NCBI GenBank assembly: GCA_025356765.1
Contig: JANXRO010000162.1
Coordinates: 1-5,445, forward strand
Length of the DNA: 5,445 nucleotides
Reading direction: 5' to 3'
Origin: Hyphomicrobiales bacterium
GTDB lineage: Bacteria > Pseudomonadota > Alphaproteobacteria > Rhizobiales > Aestuariivirgaceae
How positions within the stretch are numbered: position 1 is the stretch's first letter; the number at the start of each line of letters is the position of its first letter. Shown here one piece after another: positions 1 to 5,445 of this stretch. The notes beneath the pieces are model-generated. The model was not told the DNA's origin and did no database searches. It was given only the letters and a program-made list of their open reading frames with translations. The position numbers were made by a program, and so were the translations under genes.

Positions 1-2003
1 ACAACATCGAAAGATTCAGCACTCAATGTCAGCAAACTTAAAAGTTTGGGCCCTGCCAGCAATTCAGCGGGGTTGGGTGGCAAGGGGCCAGATGCCATAA
101 TCACCAAGCCCTCGACGGCGCTGCCCTGCACAACTTCTTCGGGCATTTTAGCACCTGTCAAATAATTGCTTAAGCCCAATTCATTGCTACATCTCAAATG
201 GCGATGGACCGAGGCGTTGCGTAAATCACCGTCGATCAGCAACACGTTCAAACCAATATTGGCAAGCGATTTTGCCAATGCAATGGTTGTGGTGGTTTTG
301 CCTTCTGAAGGTTTGCTGCTGGTAATCAAAAGCGTTTTAGGTAAGCCGTCTGCAGTGGCAAACTGCAAGCCTGTGCGCAAGCTGCGAATGGCTTCTGCAA
401 CGCTTGATTGTTGGTTCGTCAACTCTTCGTCAATGGTGTTTCCGGCCTGTGGCTTGGGCACAACGCCGATGACAGAAAGCCCAACTTCACGTTCCACGTC
501 TTCTGGGGCTTTGAAACTATCATCCAGATAATCAAGGCCAAGCGCTGTCAACACGCCAAGCAAAAGACCCGCAACCAAACCCAATGCTAAATTGAGCGTG
601 AGATTGGGTGTTCGCGGGCGCAAAGGCAAATCAGCATGATCAACCACTGAAATATTGTTGGTTCCAACAGCACCTGACACGCCGATTTCTTTATAGCGCT
701 GCAATAGACCGTCATACAGCGTGCGGTTCGTATCTACTTCGCGCTGTAGAATGTTATATTGAATTGAACGGTTGCGCTGATCAACCACTTGGCCTTTGGT
801 GGCTTCCAACTGGGCCGACAAATCTTCCTCTTGGCCCTTGGCAGCAGTGTATTGTGAAAATATCGAATCCTTGATGGATTTAACTTCGGTTTGCACTTCA
901 CGATCTAGCTCTTGGATCTGGTTGCGAAGTTCTACCATGGCGGGGAATGCGGGCTTAAATTGTGCCAGCTTTTGTTGATATTGCGCGCTCAGTTCAGTGC
1001 GCAACTTGCGGTTTTCTTGAATGGCCTTGCTATCCAGAATTTGCTGTAAACCTAAACCTTGCGTGGCTTGGGCGCGATTCCACAGCAATTCCAGTTTCAA
1101 ACGTTCATTGCGGGCATCAGCGAGTTTTTTGTTGATCTCTTCAAGATCTGTGCCTGCCAAAGTTTTCTTGTCATCGAGATTGATGATGCCTTGTTGCTCG
1201 GCATATTTCACCAATTGCTTTTCAGAATCTTCAAGCTTCACTTTAAGCTGTTGGATGCGCTCTTCCAGAAACTTCCGCGCATAAGATGATGCATCATAAC
1301 GCCTGTCGAGGTTATCGGCGATGAAAACTTCGGCAACACCATTGGCAATTTTTTGCGCCACTGCCGGATCAGTATGATCAATGTTGATTTTAACAACGCG
1401 AGACCCACGCACCGGCGAAATAGACCAAACCTTGACGAGGTGATCGATGACAAGCCGGGTTTTTTCTTCCAGTGTTTTGGGCGTTGCCTGTTGCTTATCA
1501 GGGCCCAAAACCAATGACTTTATTAAGCCAAAAACCGACTCATTGTTTGTCGCAGTGCCAAAGCTTCTATCATCAACCAAGGCAAGTGTTGAAACCACGC
1601 GTTCGGCTAAAGACCGGCTGGCCAACAGTTCATATTCAGTTTGATAAAATTCTTGGTTGTTCACGTCTTGCGGCTGAAGCCCACCGCCCACATTCACCAC
1701 ATTCATGGCTTCACGATCAATTTGAATGCTGGATGTTGCGCGATAAATCGGTGTTGTTAAAAATGTCAGAACAGTTGCTAAAATTAAACTGGCCCCGACC
1801 AAGCCTGCAATCAACCACCGATATTTGAGAAGGATGCGAATATATTTATAAAAATCAAAACCGATGTCTTCGGTGGCTGAAGACTCAATGGGAAAGTTGG
1901 GATAGGCTTGGCCATCATAACGATATTCATCGGGCACCCCCATGCGGCCTTGGGCAACCGCAACTTGGCGCTGGTTGAACTGATTTGAATTCGTTTGATC
2001 CAT
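1..2003 (-). CDS. Polysaccharide co-polymerase / BY-type tyrosine autokinase (Wzc/ExoP/GumC family), 3' end cut by window
   Basis: This inner-membrane protein controls chain length in Wzx/Wzy-dependent polysaccharide export and autophosphorylates on tyrosine. My translation of the minus strand is open from the ATG at 2003 to the left edge (667 codons). In order it shows a cytoplasmic N-terminus, TM1 at about residues 63-83, a Wzz-type domain, a long charged helical region (about 190-430), the GNVR-like motif FKPAFPAM (349-356), the proline motif P460/P463/P466 and TM2 (about 469-490). The kinase part has Walker A SSKPSEGKTT (562-571, Lys569), Walker A' LLIDGDLR (588-595, Asp591 and Asp593) and the family motif PPNPAELL (642-649). 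Walker B and the C-terminal tyrosine cluster lie outside the window; relatives run to about 740-790 residues. The gene follows the export lipoprotein by 19 bases. The first ATG has only a weak GAGA upstream; Met21 (1943) is an alternative start. The family call is firm; the polymer is unknown. Confidence 0.95.
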   Translation of the reverse strand, partial: MDQTNSNQFNQRQVAVAQGRMGVPDEYRYDGQAYPNFPIESSATEDIGFDFYKYIRILLKYRWLIAGLVGASLILATVLTFLTTPIYRATSSIQIDREAMNVVNVGGGLQPQDVNNQEFYQTEYELLASRSLAERVVSTLALVDDRSFGTATNNESVFGLIKSLVLGPDKQQATPKTLEEKTRLVIDHLVKVWSISPVRGSRVVKINIDHTDPAVAQKIANGVAEVFIADNLDRRYDASSYARKFLEERIQQLKVKLEDSEKQLVKYAEQQGIINLDDKKTLAGTDLEEINKKLADARNERLKLELLWNRAQATQGLGLQQILDSKAIQENRKLRTELSAQYQQKLAQFKPAFPAMVELRNQIQELDREVQTEVKSIKDSIFSQYTAAKGQEEDLSAQLEATKGQVVDQRNRSIQYNILQREVDTNRTLYDGLLQRYKEIGVSGAVGTNNISVVDHADLPLRPRTPNLTLNLALGLVAGLLLGVLTALGLDYLDDSFKAPEDVEREVGLSVIGVVPKPQAGNTIDEELTNQQSSVAEAIRSLRTGLQFATADGLPKTLLITSSKPSEGKTTTTIALAKSLANIGLNVLLIDGDLRNASVHRHLRCSNELGLSNYLTGAKMPEEVVQGSAVEGLVIMASGPLPPNPAELLAGPKLLSLLTLSAESFDV

Positions 2004-2022
2004 TGTCTCGTTCTAGCAGAAA

Positions 2023-2811
2023 TTAAAGCAAAGGAATAATTGTAAACAAACCTGAAAGCGGCATGGCCGAAACAATGTCGCGCAAATTGGTGCGGGCTGA
2101 ACTTTCATCCACCATCACAATATCGCCGGCCTCCAACATCGGGTCTGGCATGGCGCCAGAGCGCACCTGGCGTATATCATAACGCGCGGCCAGGCGCTTG
2201 TGGTCAACAGTTCGGAAAATCAACACGCCAGTCGGGTCAGCAACCGTTGTTAAGCCTTGGGCTTGGGCAATGGCCTGAAGCAGAGACATATCGCCCTGTT
2301 TGGCAAATATGCCGGGCTTTTGCACAGCACCATCCACAGTCACTTTCTGGCTGTTATATTCTTTGATGAACACGGAAACTTGTGGGCTTTGCATATATGT
2401 TTGCGAAAGCTTGACCGCAATATCTTGTTCCAACTGGCTCTGTGTGCGGCCTGACGCCTTGACAGATTTGATCAAAGGCATGGTGATTGTGCCGCCGGTG
2501 CTGACTTGCACAGTGCGTGTCAGTTCAGGCACGCCCAACACGGTTACATCTAATACATCCAGGCCAGAGATTTTATAGTCAGCCGGGTTGGTTTCGCTGC
2601 CTGCACTTTTGGCAAATATTTTATTGGCGGTGGCGGCACCTGCGGGGGATATGCTTTTTGTTGTGGTGCTGGCCACTTGGCCAAATTGCCCCGGCGCCAT
2701 GTTCTTTGTGGCAGCTGTGCCAAAGTTGTTGCTGCTGCTGGTGCATGCTTGCAAAAATATGAGCAGAATGATCGCCAAAGCAGATTTAAGAAACATTTTT
2801 TCCACTCTCAT
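2023..2811 (-). CDS. Outer-membrane polysaccharide export lipoprotein (Wza/OPX family, Poly_export + SLBB), short form
   Basis: This is the predicted periplasmic/outer-membrane part of the exit channel and should dock onto the co-polymerase encoded just downstream. From the ATG at 2811 it is 262 residues. It has a basic, hydrophobic lipoprotein signal with lipobox LQAC (Cys23), then a Ser/Thr/Ala-rich linker to about residue 75. The Poly_export domain follows (about 76-150; DYKISGLDVLDVTVLG, then a segment ending SPQVSVFI), then one SLBB-type domain (about 155-235; VTVDGAVQKPGIF, later LEAGDIVMV). The end is a short hydrophobic segment (about 242-262). E. coli Wza is near 380 residues, so this is a compact form. 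Start choice: the ATG at 2811 overlaps the phosphatase stop as TGATG. A TTG at 2814 is in frame, and the ATG at 2796, preceded by GAGAGTGGAA, would give a tighter signal peptide with Cys at position 18. Function is confident; the exact start is not. Confidence 0.93.
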   Translation of the reverse strand: MRVEKMFLKSALAIILLIFLQACTSSSNNFGTAATKNMAPGQFGQVASTTTKSISPAGAATANKIFAKSAGSETNPADYKISGLDVLDVTVLGVPELTRTVQVSTGGTITMPLIKSVKASGRTQSQLEQDIAVKLSQTYMQSPQVSVFIKEYNSQKVTVDGAVQKPGIFAKQGDMSLLQAIAQAQGLTTVADPTGVLIFRTVDHKRLAARYDIRQVRSGAMPDPMLEAGDIVMVDESSARTNLRDIVSAMPLSGLFTIIPLL

Positions 2812-2813
2812 CA
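2809..2813 (-). promoter_or_regulatory. TGATG stop/start overlap between phosphatase and export lipoprotein
   Basis: The phosphatase TGA (2813-2811) and the lipoprotein ATG (2811-2809) share one base. Such overlaps usually allow terminating ribosomes to reinitiate, which would tie the level of the lipoprotein to translation of the phosphatase. A GGTAAG sits a few bases upstream inside the phosphatase gene. The coupling is inferred from the arrangement, and it would be lost if the ATG at 2796 is the true start. Confidence 0.6.
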
Positions 2814-3611
2814 AGGCTTACCAAAAAATAGCTTGCCAAGCCGTGATCGGGGTTGGGCTTTTGGCTTTACCACAATTGCAATGGCGGGCGCTTGGGCCGC
2901 GGGAATATCGTCTAAAATTGACACAGGTCGTTCTAGCACAAGGTTTCGCGCCTCGTCTAATCCAACTTCTCTAACGGCCTGCTCATAGGCGGCCGATAGA
3001 ATCGGGGGGCGAGATTTGGTGTTATGCGCGTCGGTTGCAAGAATATGTACCATGCCTTGGCTCAACATTTTTTGGGCCCAATATTGTGGCCTTGCACCAA
3101 AACGCCCGGTGAGAGAACCCGCGGTTATTTGCATCCAAACGCCTTGTTGAAACATGCGTTCAACCAGATCAAAATTCTGCTCAATCCATTTCAGGCGTTC
3201 AGGGTGGGTTAAAATTGGTACATAACCCGCCACCAGAATGTTGAACATAAGGTCATCAAGCCGCTGAGGCGCGATGTTATGGGGCGGCTCAAACAACACA
3301 TAACGGCTGTCGTTCAAGCGCAAAATTTCATCGCTGCGCAACCGGTTCAAAAAATCAGGGCGGATATGACCATCACATCCCACCACAAGATTGAGAGCAA
3401 TACCCTCGTTTTTTAAAATCGATTGAAATTGGCTTACTCGGTTGCGAATATCTTTGGCGGTATTATCATACATGCCAGGCATAAAATGCGGCGTGCAAGC
3501 CATAACCCGAATGCCATCGGCAACCGCCATGCGCGCCATATCCAAAGCAACATTGATATCGGGCGCGCCATCATCAACGCCCGGTAAGATATGGCTATGC
3601 AAATCAATCAA
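2811..3611 (-). CDS. PHP-domain protein-tyrosine phosphatase (CpsB/CapC/YwqE family)
   Basis: This is a predicted cytoplasmic, metal-dependent phosphotyrosine phosphatase (EC 3.1.3.48 type) that would dephosphorylate the Wzc-like kinase encoded two genes downstream. The 266-residue PHP fold shows the family signatures in order: MIDLHSHILPGVDDGA (His5, His7, Asp14), ACTPHF (His42), GCDGHI (Asp80), LFEPPHN (Glu108), ILTHPER (His136) and ATDAHN (Asp194, His196). These are the expected metal-binding clusters. Asp80 sits where I recall Glu in Gram-positive members, a conservative change. The start codon is TTG: an in-frame TAG lies 18 bases upstream with no other start between, the conserved MIDxHSH motif begins exactly here, and an AGGG lies 8 bases before it. 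The stop shares one base with the next ATG. The C-terminal 30 or so residues are basic and variable. The product could in principle act on another phosphoester, but the context favours the kinase. Confidence 0.93.
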   Translation of the reverse strand: MIDLHSHILPGVDDGAPDINVALDMARMAVADGIRVMACTPHFMPGMYDNTAKDIRNRVSQFQSILKNEGIALNLVVGCDGHIRPDFLNRLRSDEILRLNDSRYVLFEPPHNIAPQRLDDLMFNILVAGYVPILTHPERLKWIEQNFDLVERMFQQGVWMQITAGSLTGRFGARPQYWAQKMLSQGMVHILATDAHNTKSRPPILSAAYEQAVREVGLDEARNLVLERPVSILDDIPAAQAPAIAIVVKPKAQPRSRLGKLFFGKP

Positions 3612-3619
3612 GGCACCAG

Positions 3620-3623
3620 CCCT
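3620..3623 (-). promoter_or_regulatory. Ribosome binding site deciding the TTG start of the PHP phosphatase
   Basis: AGGG on the minus strand ends 8 bases before the TTG at 3611. Together with the in-frame TAG at 3629-3627 and the conserved MIDLHSH start of the protein, it makes TTG the only reasonable initiation codon. Confidence 0.55.
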
Positions 3624-3657
3624 GCGCTAGAATAGACATCGAATTGATTCCCCCGTT

Positions 3658-3680
3658 GTGTTGCCGTTTAAGGCAATCAC
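3658..3680 (-). repeat. Imperfect inverted repeat in the polymerase-phosphatase gap
   Basis: On the minus strand GTG-A-TTGCC pairs with GGCAA-CAC around the six-base loop TTAAAC, giving 8 pairs with one bulged A. Flanking GTT/AAC could add 3 more pairs after another bulge. No T-run follows (the next bases are AACGGGGGAA), so it is not a standard intrinsic terminator. It lies in the 110-base gap 3612-3721, in which I see no gene and no convincing promoter. It could be a weak RNA structure affecting expression of the phosphatase, or chance. Confidence 0.3.
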
Positions 3681-3721
3681 CAACTGAGCGGAACCACCAA
3701 ACTGTGGCCAACCTATGGCGA

Positions 3722-5161
3722 TCAACTTTCAGGTGCTTTGGGGCGTGGCGCAAAATAGGGCCCCTCACGGCGTGGTGCCATTGGTGTTGATCCCATTTGT
3801 GGAGCAACGGGCACATTGGGTGCTGCCCGTCGCGCTTTGGGTGCTATGGGCAAAGGCCCAACCGCCAGCCATGAAGAACACAAGGCAAACAAAGCCAGCA
3901 ACATGCGGGTGCGTAGGGGATAATCAGTGAGTGAATGGGCAAGCAGCAAGCCTATGATAATCACACAAGCCTTGTTCAAACCATCATCTGGCCCGGCATT
4001 GCGCCACAGCACAAATATTGCCCGCAACAACCAGACAACAAAAAGCAGCAACACAAGGGCCATGGGCAAGCCCCCTTCCAAAAACAATTCAAGCCAATCA
4101 TTGTGCGCGTGATTGACATAAAATTCTCTCAGGTTTTCGGGATGCTCGAAAATGGCATAGACTGGCACAAAACTGCCAAAGCCTGATCCAAAGGGAAAAT
4201 AGGCGCGTGCCACTTCCATGCTGGTCGTAGCCATAACCGCGCGATAATCAGAAACAGGATCGGTTTGGGCCAAGCGTAAAATGCCAGCCAGACCAAATTG
4301 CGCCGTCACCAGCAGCAATCCTGCAATCAAAAAAATCATTGCCTTGGATGAAATTCCGCTCGTTTGATTTGGTATTTGCGATCTGGCCCACAGCAACACT
4401 GCGCTGAGCAAAACCGAAATCATGGCAAAAACAATTCCGGCACGAGAGCCCGTTGCTCCCAAGCCGGCCAGATAAACAATCAAAGCGGCAAGGGCAAAAA
4501 GTGCTGCCACCGCCCAATGCACCATTCGCTTTTGGCCAAGCCCAATGGCCAAGGCCGCTGCAAATGGAATTGCACAATAGAGTTGGGCTGCCAAAAAATT
4601 GTGGTTAGAAAAAAAGCCACCATTGATCCAGCCTTGCGCTGCAAAAAACTGCAACGGGCTGGTAACACCGCCAAAGCGTTGCGCCAAACCCAACAGACTG
4701 GATACAACAGCCAAAATGCAAATTCCAAACGCCACAAAGCGACGTTCCTGAGCGGGCACGGAAAGGCCTGCTAAAAATATCGCAATGCCTGAAAGCAAGT
4801 AAAGAAAATCTTGAAACCCTGTCTGTGGATCGAGCGACATGGGCATGGCTGAGGGCGCAAGTTTTGCGGCATTCAATGTTTCAAGAACAAAACCATGGCC
4901 CGGAAATTTGGTCCATAGGCTCACCGGCAATGGCAAGGTTTGCAAAACCATCCACGCCAATCCAAGTGCAATAATGATCAACGCTTGTGCTGAGAGGGCT
5001 GAAGGCAACCCCCGACGCAGCCGCCATGCTGCGCAAATTAAAACAACCAAGCCAACAAGCGGCGGCAGATAGATTGAATTTGGATAAGCTTCAGCAAAAA
5101 TGCCAACGACCAGCAGAAATGCGAAAAATGCTAAAATGGCCCAGGACCAAATTCTATCCAT
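3722..5161 (-). CDS. O-antigen ligase / Wzy-type polysaccharide polymerase family membrane protein
   Basis: This is a polytopic inner-membrane glycosyltransferase of the Wzy_C (O-antigen ligase-like) superfamily. It is predicted to polymerise lipid-linked repeat units on the periplasmic side, or to ligate the finished glycan. Its 479 residues hold about 11-12 hydrophobic segments (for example 5-22, 31-47, 117-134, 142-160, 187-207, 213-233, 239-258, 275-295, 365-385, 397-412 and 418-434). Between the last groups lies a large hydrophilic loop (about 296-364). Family motifs are FFSNHNFLA (183-191), GATGSRAG (235-242, Arg240), FGSGFGSF (324-331), HAHNDWLELFLEGG (351-364, His353) and LTDYPLRT (411-418). 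Arg240 and His353 match residues implicated in WaaL-type catalysis. The last 42 or so residues are rich in Pro, Ala and Arg and are not membrane-like. GGATAGG lies just before the ATG. With co-polymerase and OPX genes following, polymerase is more likely than ligase, but sequence alone does not separate them. Confidence 0.9.
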   Translation of the reverse strand: MDRIWSWAILAFFAFLLVVGIFAEAYPNSIYLPPLVGLVVLICAAWRLRRGLPSALSAQALIIIALGLAWMVLQTLPLPVSLWTKFPGHGFVLETLNAAKLAPSAMPMSLDPQTGFQDFLYLLSGIAIFLAGLSVPAQERRFVAFGICILAVVSSLLGLAQRFGGVTSPLQFFAAQGWINGGFFSNHNFLAAQLYCAIPFAAALAIGLGQKRMVHWAVAALFALAALIVYLAGLGATGSRAGIVFAMISVLLSAVLLWARSQIPNQTSGISSKAMIFLIAGLLLVTAQFGLAGILRLAQTDPVSDYRAVMATTSMEVARAYFPFGSGFGSFVPVYAIFEHPENLREFYVNHAHNDWLELFLEGGLPMALVLLLFVVWLLRAIFVLWRNAGPDDGLNKACVIIIGLLLAHSLTDYPLRTRMLLALFALCSSWLAVGPLPIAPKARRAAPNVPVAPQMGSTPMAPRREGPYFAPRPKAPES

Positions 5162-5253
5162 GACACCTATCCAAACGACTCATCATCAAGCCTGTTTAGA
5201 CGAAGTGACATTGATCGCAAAACGTGTTGTCGTGTTGGTTCAGCGGGTTGCTT
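5162..5253. other. Intergenic gap between oxidoreductase and polymerase genes
   Basis: This 92-base gap has no ORF of note, no stem followed by a T-run and no clear promoter. The only clear signal is the GGATAGG ribosome binding site of the polymerase next to its ATG. A short direct repeat, CGTGTTG twice with one base between (5223-5237, plus strand), is present and may be chance. The lack of a terminator is compatible with read-through from the oxidoreductase gene. Confidence 0.4.
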
Positions 5254-5445
5254 TTAGATCAACTGCCGCGAAGAGTTTTCGCGCGATGATCGAAGTGCTG
5301 CGTCCACAACTTTTTGAATTTCATAAGCTTCGCGAAAATCTGGGCCGATGGCTTTGCCTGCCGCAATTCCCATCAGAAATTCAGCAATTTCAATGGTTTT
5401 CAAATCATTGAAACCGAGCTGGTGCCCACCCGCCACGCAAAAACC
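5254..5445 (-). CDS. Gfo/Idh/MocA-family oxidoreductase, C-terminal fragment (5' end beyond window)
   Basis: Only the last 64 residues are visible; the frame stays open to the right edge and ends at TAA (5256-5254). The segment contains AGGHQLGFNDLKTIEIAEFL followed by an AIxxGKAIGPDFREAYEIQKVVDAAL-like stretch, the typical end of Gfo/Idh/MocA NAD(P)-dependent sugar or inositol dehydrogenases (the last strand and helices of the C-terminal domain). The Rossmann fold and the catalytic Lys/His lie outside the window, so the substrate cannot be told. The GTG at 5436 is an internal valine and not a start, because the frame continues upstream as GFC. It ends 92 bases before the polymerase, so it may share the operon. 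It could make or modify a sugar precursor, or belong to an unrelated inositol or sugar catabolic unit that borders the locus. Confidence 0.82.
   Translation of the reverse strand, partial: GFCVAGGHQLGFNDLKTIEIAEFLMGIAAGKAIGPDFREAYEIQKVVDAALRSSRENSSRQLI

Noticed and set aside
1238..1453. Minus-strand 71-codon frame inside the kinase gene
   Set aside because: It is an out-of-frame shadow of the kinase, which reads through this stretch without interruption.
166..1828. Several plus-strand reading frames of 60-121 codons opposite the kinase gene
   Set aside because: They are antisense to a continuous 667-codon frame with clear BY-kinase motifs; their translations show no family features and no good ribosome binding sites.
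3604..3816. Minus-strand 70-codon frame bridging the polymerase tail and the phosphatase start
   Set aside because: The composition is rich in His, Trp and Arg and resembles no protein; it overlaps both real genes out of frame. I considered a frameshift of the polymerase tail, but the polymerase frame ends normally after a plausible tail.
4248..4737. Minus-strand frames of 85 and 109 codons within the polymerase gene
   Set aside because: They are alternative-frame shadows of membrane-protein codons; the 479-codon frame contains all family motifs.
5193..5220. Possible sigma70 promoter on the minus strand (TTGCGA, 16 bases, TAAACA) before the polymerase
   Set aside because: It matches the consensus at only about 4/6 and 3/6 positions, which is no better than expected by chance in a gap this size.
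5223..5237. Direct repeat CGTGTTG x2
   Set aside because: There are only two 7-base copies with no symmetry and no further units; too little to call an operator or repeat array.

Overview
The window is a stretch of an exopolysaccharide or capsule export locus. Every gene I can support lies on the minus strand, so transcription runs from the right edge to the left. The layout suggests a Gram-negative bacterium: there is a lipoprotein-type outer-membrane polysaccharide export protein next to an inner-membrane tyrosine autokinase of the ExoP/GumC type. The sequence style (ExoP-like co-polymerase fused to its kinase, PHP-type phosphatase, moderate G+C) fits an alphaproteobacterium best. That placement is an inference from protein style and not from any marker gene.

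In order of transcription: (1) 5445-5254, the last 64 residues of a Gfo/Idh/MocA-family oxidoreductase, whose start lies outside the window; (2) 5161-3722, a polytopic O-antigen ligase/Wzy-type polymerase of the Wzy_C superfamily; (3) 3611-2811, a PHP-type (CpsB/CapC/YwqE) protein-tyrosine phosphatase that starts at TTG; (4) 2811-2023, a short outer-membrane polysaccharide export lipoprotein (Wza/OPX type) whose ATG overlaps the phosphatase stop; (5) 2003-1, a polysaccharide co-polymerase fused to a BY-type tyrosine kinase (Wzc/ExoP type), cut by the left edge after the Walker A' motif and before Walker B and the tyrosine tail.

Together genes 2-5 form a Wzx/Wzy-dependent assembly and export set. 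The polymerase joins repeat units in the periplasm. The co-polymerase/kinase controls chain length and is switched by phosphorylation cycles. The phosphatase removes the phosphates. The OPX lipoprotein provides the exit route. The flippase and glycosyltransferases are not visible and probably lie outside the window. The genes are tightly packed (gaps of 92 and 110 bases, a one-base overlap, and a gap of 19 bases), which suggests one operon.

I did not find a novel system. All five genes belong to known families. The points worth a second look are the pairing of a PHP phosphatase with a Gram-negative export machine, the short OPX protein that may lack a full outer-membrane helix domain, the proline/arginine-rich tail on the polymerase, and the initiation signals (TTG start, TGATG coupling, ambiguous kinase start). 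No RNA genes, mobile elements, CRISPR arrays or convincing terminators were seen, and there is no gene-free stretch longer than 300 bases.
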